From the NCBI GenBank assembly GCA_034926415.1, contig JAYFRC010000069.1:1-32868 (forward strand): a DNA stretch of 32,868 nucleotides. The letters run 5' to 3'. Positions within the stretch are counted from its first letter, which is position 1, and each line of letters begins with the position of its first letter. The stretch comes from JAYFRC01 sp034926415. GTDB taxonomy: Bacteria > Bacillota > Clostridia > Oscillospirales > Oscillospiraceae. Positions 31,627 through 32,868 of this stretch are shown here, piece after piece. The position numbers were made by a program, and so were the translations under genes. The notes below the pieces were generated by a model, which made no database searches, was not told the origin of the DNA, and worked only from the letters and a program-made list of their open reading frames with translations.

Positions 31627-32757
31627 ATGCATTATCTTGACTATGCCGCGACGACTCCGGTGCTTCCGGAAGTTTCAGCCGAGGTTCGGCGCGTGCTTGA
31701 AAACGAATTTGGAAACCCGTCGTCGCAGTACCGTCTCGGGCGTAAGGCTAAGGAACTCGTCGCGCGCTCGCGCGCGACGGTGGCCGGAGCGCTCGGCTGC
31801 GGCGCGTCCGAGCTTTACTTCACCTCCTGCGGCACCGAGAGCGACGTATGGGCCATCCGCGGCGCGCTGTGGGTTAACAGGCACGTCGGAAAACACATAG
31901 TCACAACCGCCGTCGAGCACAGCGCCGTCATCGAGACGCTGAAACAGCTCGATGCCGAGGGCTTTGAGACGACGTATATAAAGCCCGACAGGAACGGGCG
32001 CATCACTGCGGAACAGGTCGCGGACGCTGTGCGGTCCGACACGGCGCTCGTCTCGGTCATGAGCGTCAACAATGAGCTCGGCAACATCTATCCCGTCGCC
32101 GACATCGCGAAAATGCTTAAATCGCGCGGAAGTTCCGCGCTGCTTCACACCGACGCGGTGCAGGCGTTTTTGAAGATACCGCTCGACGCAAAAACGCTCG
32201 GCGCCGATTTGATTTCCGTCAGCGCGCATAAACTCGGCGCGCCGAAAGGCATAGGCGCGCTTTATATCCGCTCTGGGCTCAATTTCCGTCCTCTGCTGCC
32301 CGGCGGAGGCCAGGAAAACGGTCTGCGCTCCGGCACCGAGGCTACGGCGCAGATCGCGGGCTTTGCGAAAGCCGTCGAAATATGCGCCGTGAATTTCGAC
32401 ACAATAACGGAGCGCGCTCGTGCGATACAAAAATACGCTGCGGTAAGGCTTATGGGAATAGATGGAATCAAATTCATCGGAGAGCCCACCGCGCCTCACG
32501 TTCTCTCCTTCACCCTGCCCGGCTACCCGTCGCAGAACATAGTGTCAGAGCTTGACGCGAAGGACATTTTCATCTCCGCCGGAAGCGCCTGCCACCGCGG
32601 AAAGCCAAGCCACGTCGTATCGGCGCTCGGCCTTTCGAAAAAGGAGGCCGCGGGCGTCGTGCGGATACGCTTCGGGCCGGATACGAACGAAGCCGACATC
32701 GACGCGCTCGTCGAAGCGCTCAAAGCGCACGTTGCATCGAGGTTTCCGATGCTGTGA
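31627..32757 (+). CDS. Cysteine desulfurase, NifS/IscS-like
   Basis: PLP enzyme that takes sulfur from cysteine for iron-sulfur clusters or thiolated tRNA. 376 residues from ATG 31627, nine bases after AGGAG. N-terminal HYLDYAATTPVLPEV, FGNPSSQYRLGRKA, YFTSCGTESDVWAIRG, TTAVEHSAVIE, SVNNELGNIYPV, HTDAVQAF, the PLP lysine (Lys202) in SAHKLGAPKG, GGGQENGLRSGTEA, and the active cysteine (Cys322) in SAGSACHRG. The long-loop cysteine context resembles class I (NifS/IscS) enzymes. The family often precedes thiI; here a terminator follows directly, so it is probably monocistronic. Confidence 0.94.
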   Translation: MHYLDYAATTPVLPEVSAEVRRVLENEFGNPSSQYRLGRKAKELVARSRATVAGALGCGASELYFTSCGTESDVWAIRGALWVNRHVGKHIVTTAVEHSAVIETLKQLDAEGFETTYIKPDRNGRITAEQVADAVRSDTALVSVMSVNNELGNIYPVADIAKMLKSRGSSALLHTDAVQAFLKIPLDAKTLGADLISVSAHKLGAPKGIGALYIRSGLNFRPLLPGGGQENGLRSGTEATAQIAGFAKAVEICAVNFDTITERARAIQKYAAVRLMGIDGIKFIGEPTAPHVLSFTLPGYPSQNIVSELDAKDIFISAGSACHRGKPSHVVSALGLSKKEAAGVVRIRFGPDTNEADIDALVEALKAHVASRFPML

Positions 32758-32800
32758 GACGCAGATTGCGCCCCCGCGGCGTTTTACGGAAGAACAAACA

Positions 32801-32837
32801 AAAACAGCGGAGCGCGTTCGCGCGCCGCTGTTTTTTA
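32801..32837 (+). terminator. Intrinsic terminator after the desulfurase gene
   Basis: A-rich lead, a GC-rich stem (ACAGCGG-A-GCGCG with CGCGC-G-CCGCTGT, one mismatch) and T6 (32832-32837). Confidence 0.9.
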
Positions 32838-32868
32838 TTCACACCCTATCCGCCCTAAGGCGTATCAT

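Overview
The window is chromosomal DNA of a high-GC endospore-forming Firmicute, most likely a gut-type member of class Clostridia (Oscillospirales-like). This is inferred from the spmA-spmB pair, an AbrB regulator with a zinc-ribbon tail, a five-gene glycogen operon containing glgD, a family I GdhA, sigma-A type promoters and strong Shine-Dalgarno sites. Genus cannot be named from sequence alone. No rRNA, tRNA, CRISPR array, transposase or prophage module was seen. Layout is ordinary and compact. Positions 1-1123 (minus) hold thyA followed by a folA cut by the window edge. Positions 1294-3508 (plus) hold a YitT-type membrane protein and a DUF815 AAA ATPase. Positions 3593-5641 (minus) hold a trmN6-rsmI-unknown membrane protein operon, preceded by abrB (5781-6041, minus). 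Then come spmA-spmB, a lipoprotein polysaccharide deacetylase, cdd, a DegV protein, a two-CBS protein, gdhA, a DEAD-box helicase and a small PspC protein, all on plus to 14363. An oligopeptide ABC transporter (oppB, oppC, oppD, then oppA with its own promoter) fills 14457-19274. The minus-strand glycogen operon glgB-glgC-glgD-glgA-glgP covers 19347-27578 behind one strong promoter at 27704-27732. Next, on minus, is an HD phosphohydrolase / ACT-domain / UPF0210 operon, then mtaB. The divergent cysteine desulfurase gene closes the window. The genes describe peptide and amino-acid use (Opp, GdhA), carbon storage (Glg), nucleotide metabolism (ThyA, DHFR, Cdd, HD nucleotidase), translation-related RNA modification (RsmI, TrmN6-like, MtaB) and sporulation (SpmA/B, AbrB). 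The most unusual observation is the OppA-like lipoprotein at 17571-19274. The segment that normally forms the C-terminus of this family (about 70 residues) sits directly after the lipoprotein signal peptide, and the protein stops exactly where that segment would normally begin. This looks like a precise circular permutation of a solute-binding protein. Its operon also lacks the usual second ATPase, OppF. Other points of interest are a 40-bp duplication of the gdhA 3' end, divergent mtaB/desulfurase promoters that share -10 bases, a perfect palindrome over the glg promoter, a recurring GTTCACA-N16-CTGTTATRAT promoter pattern, and competing hairpins upstream of cdd.
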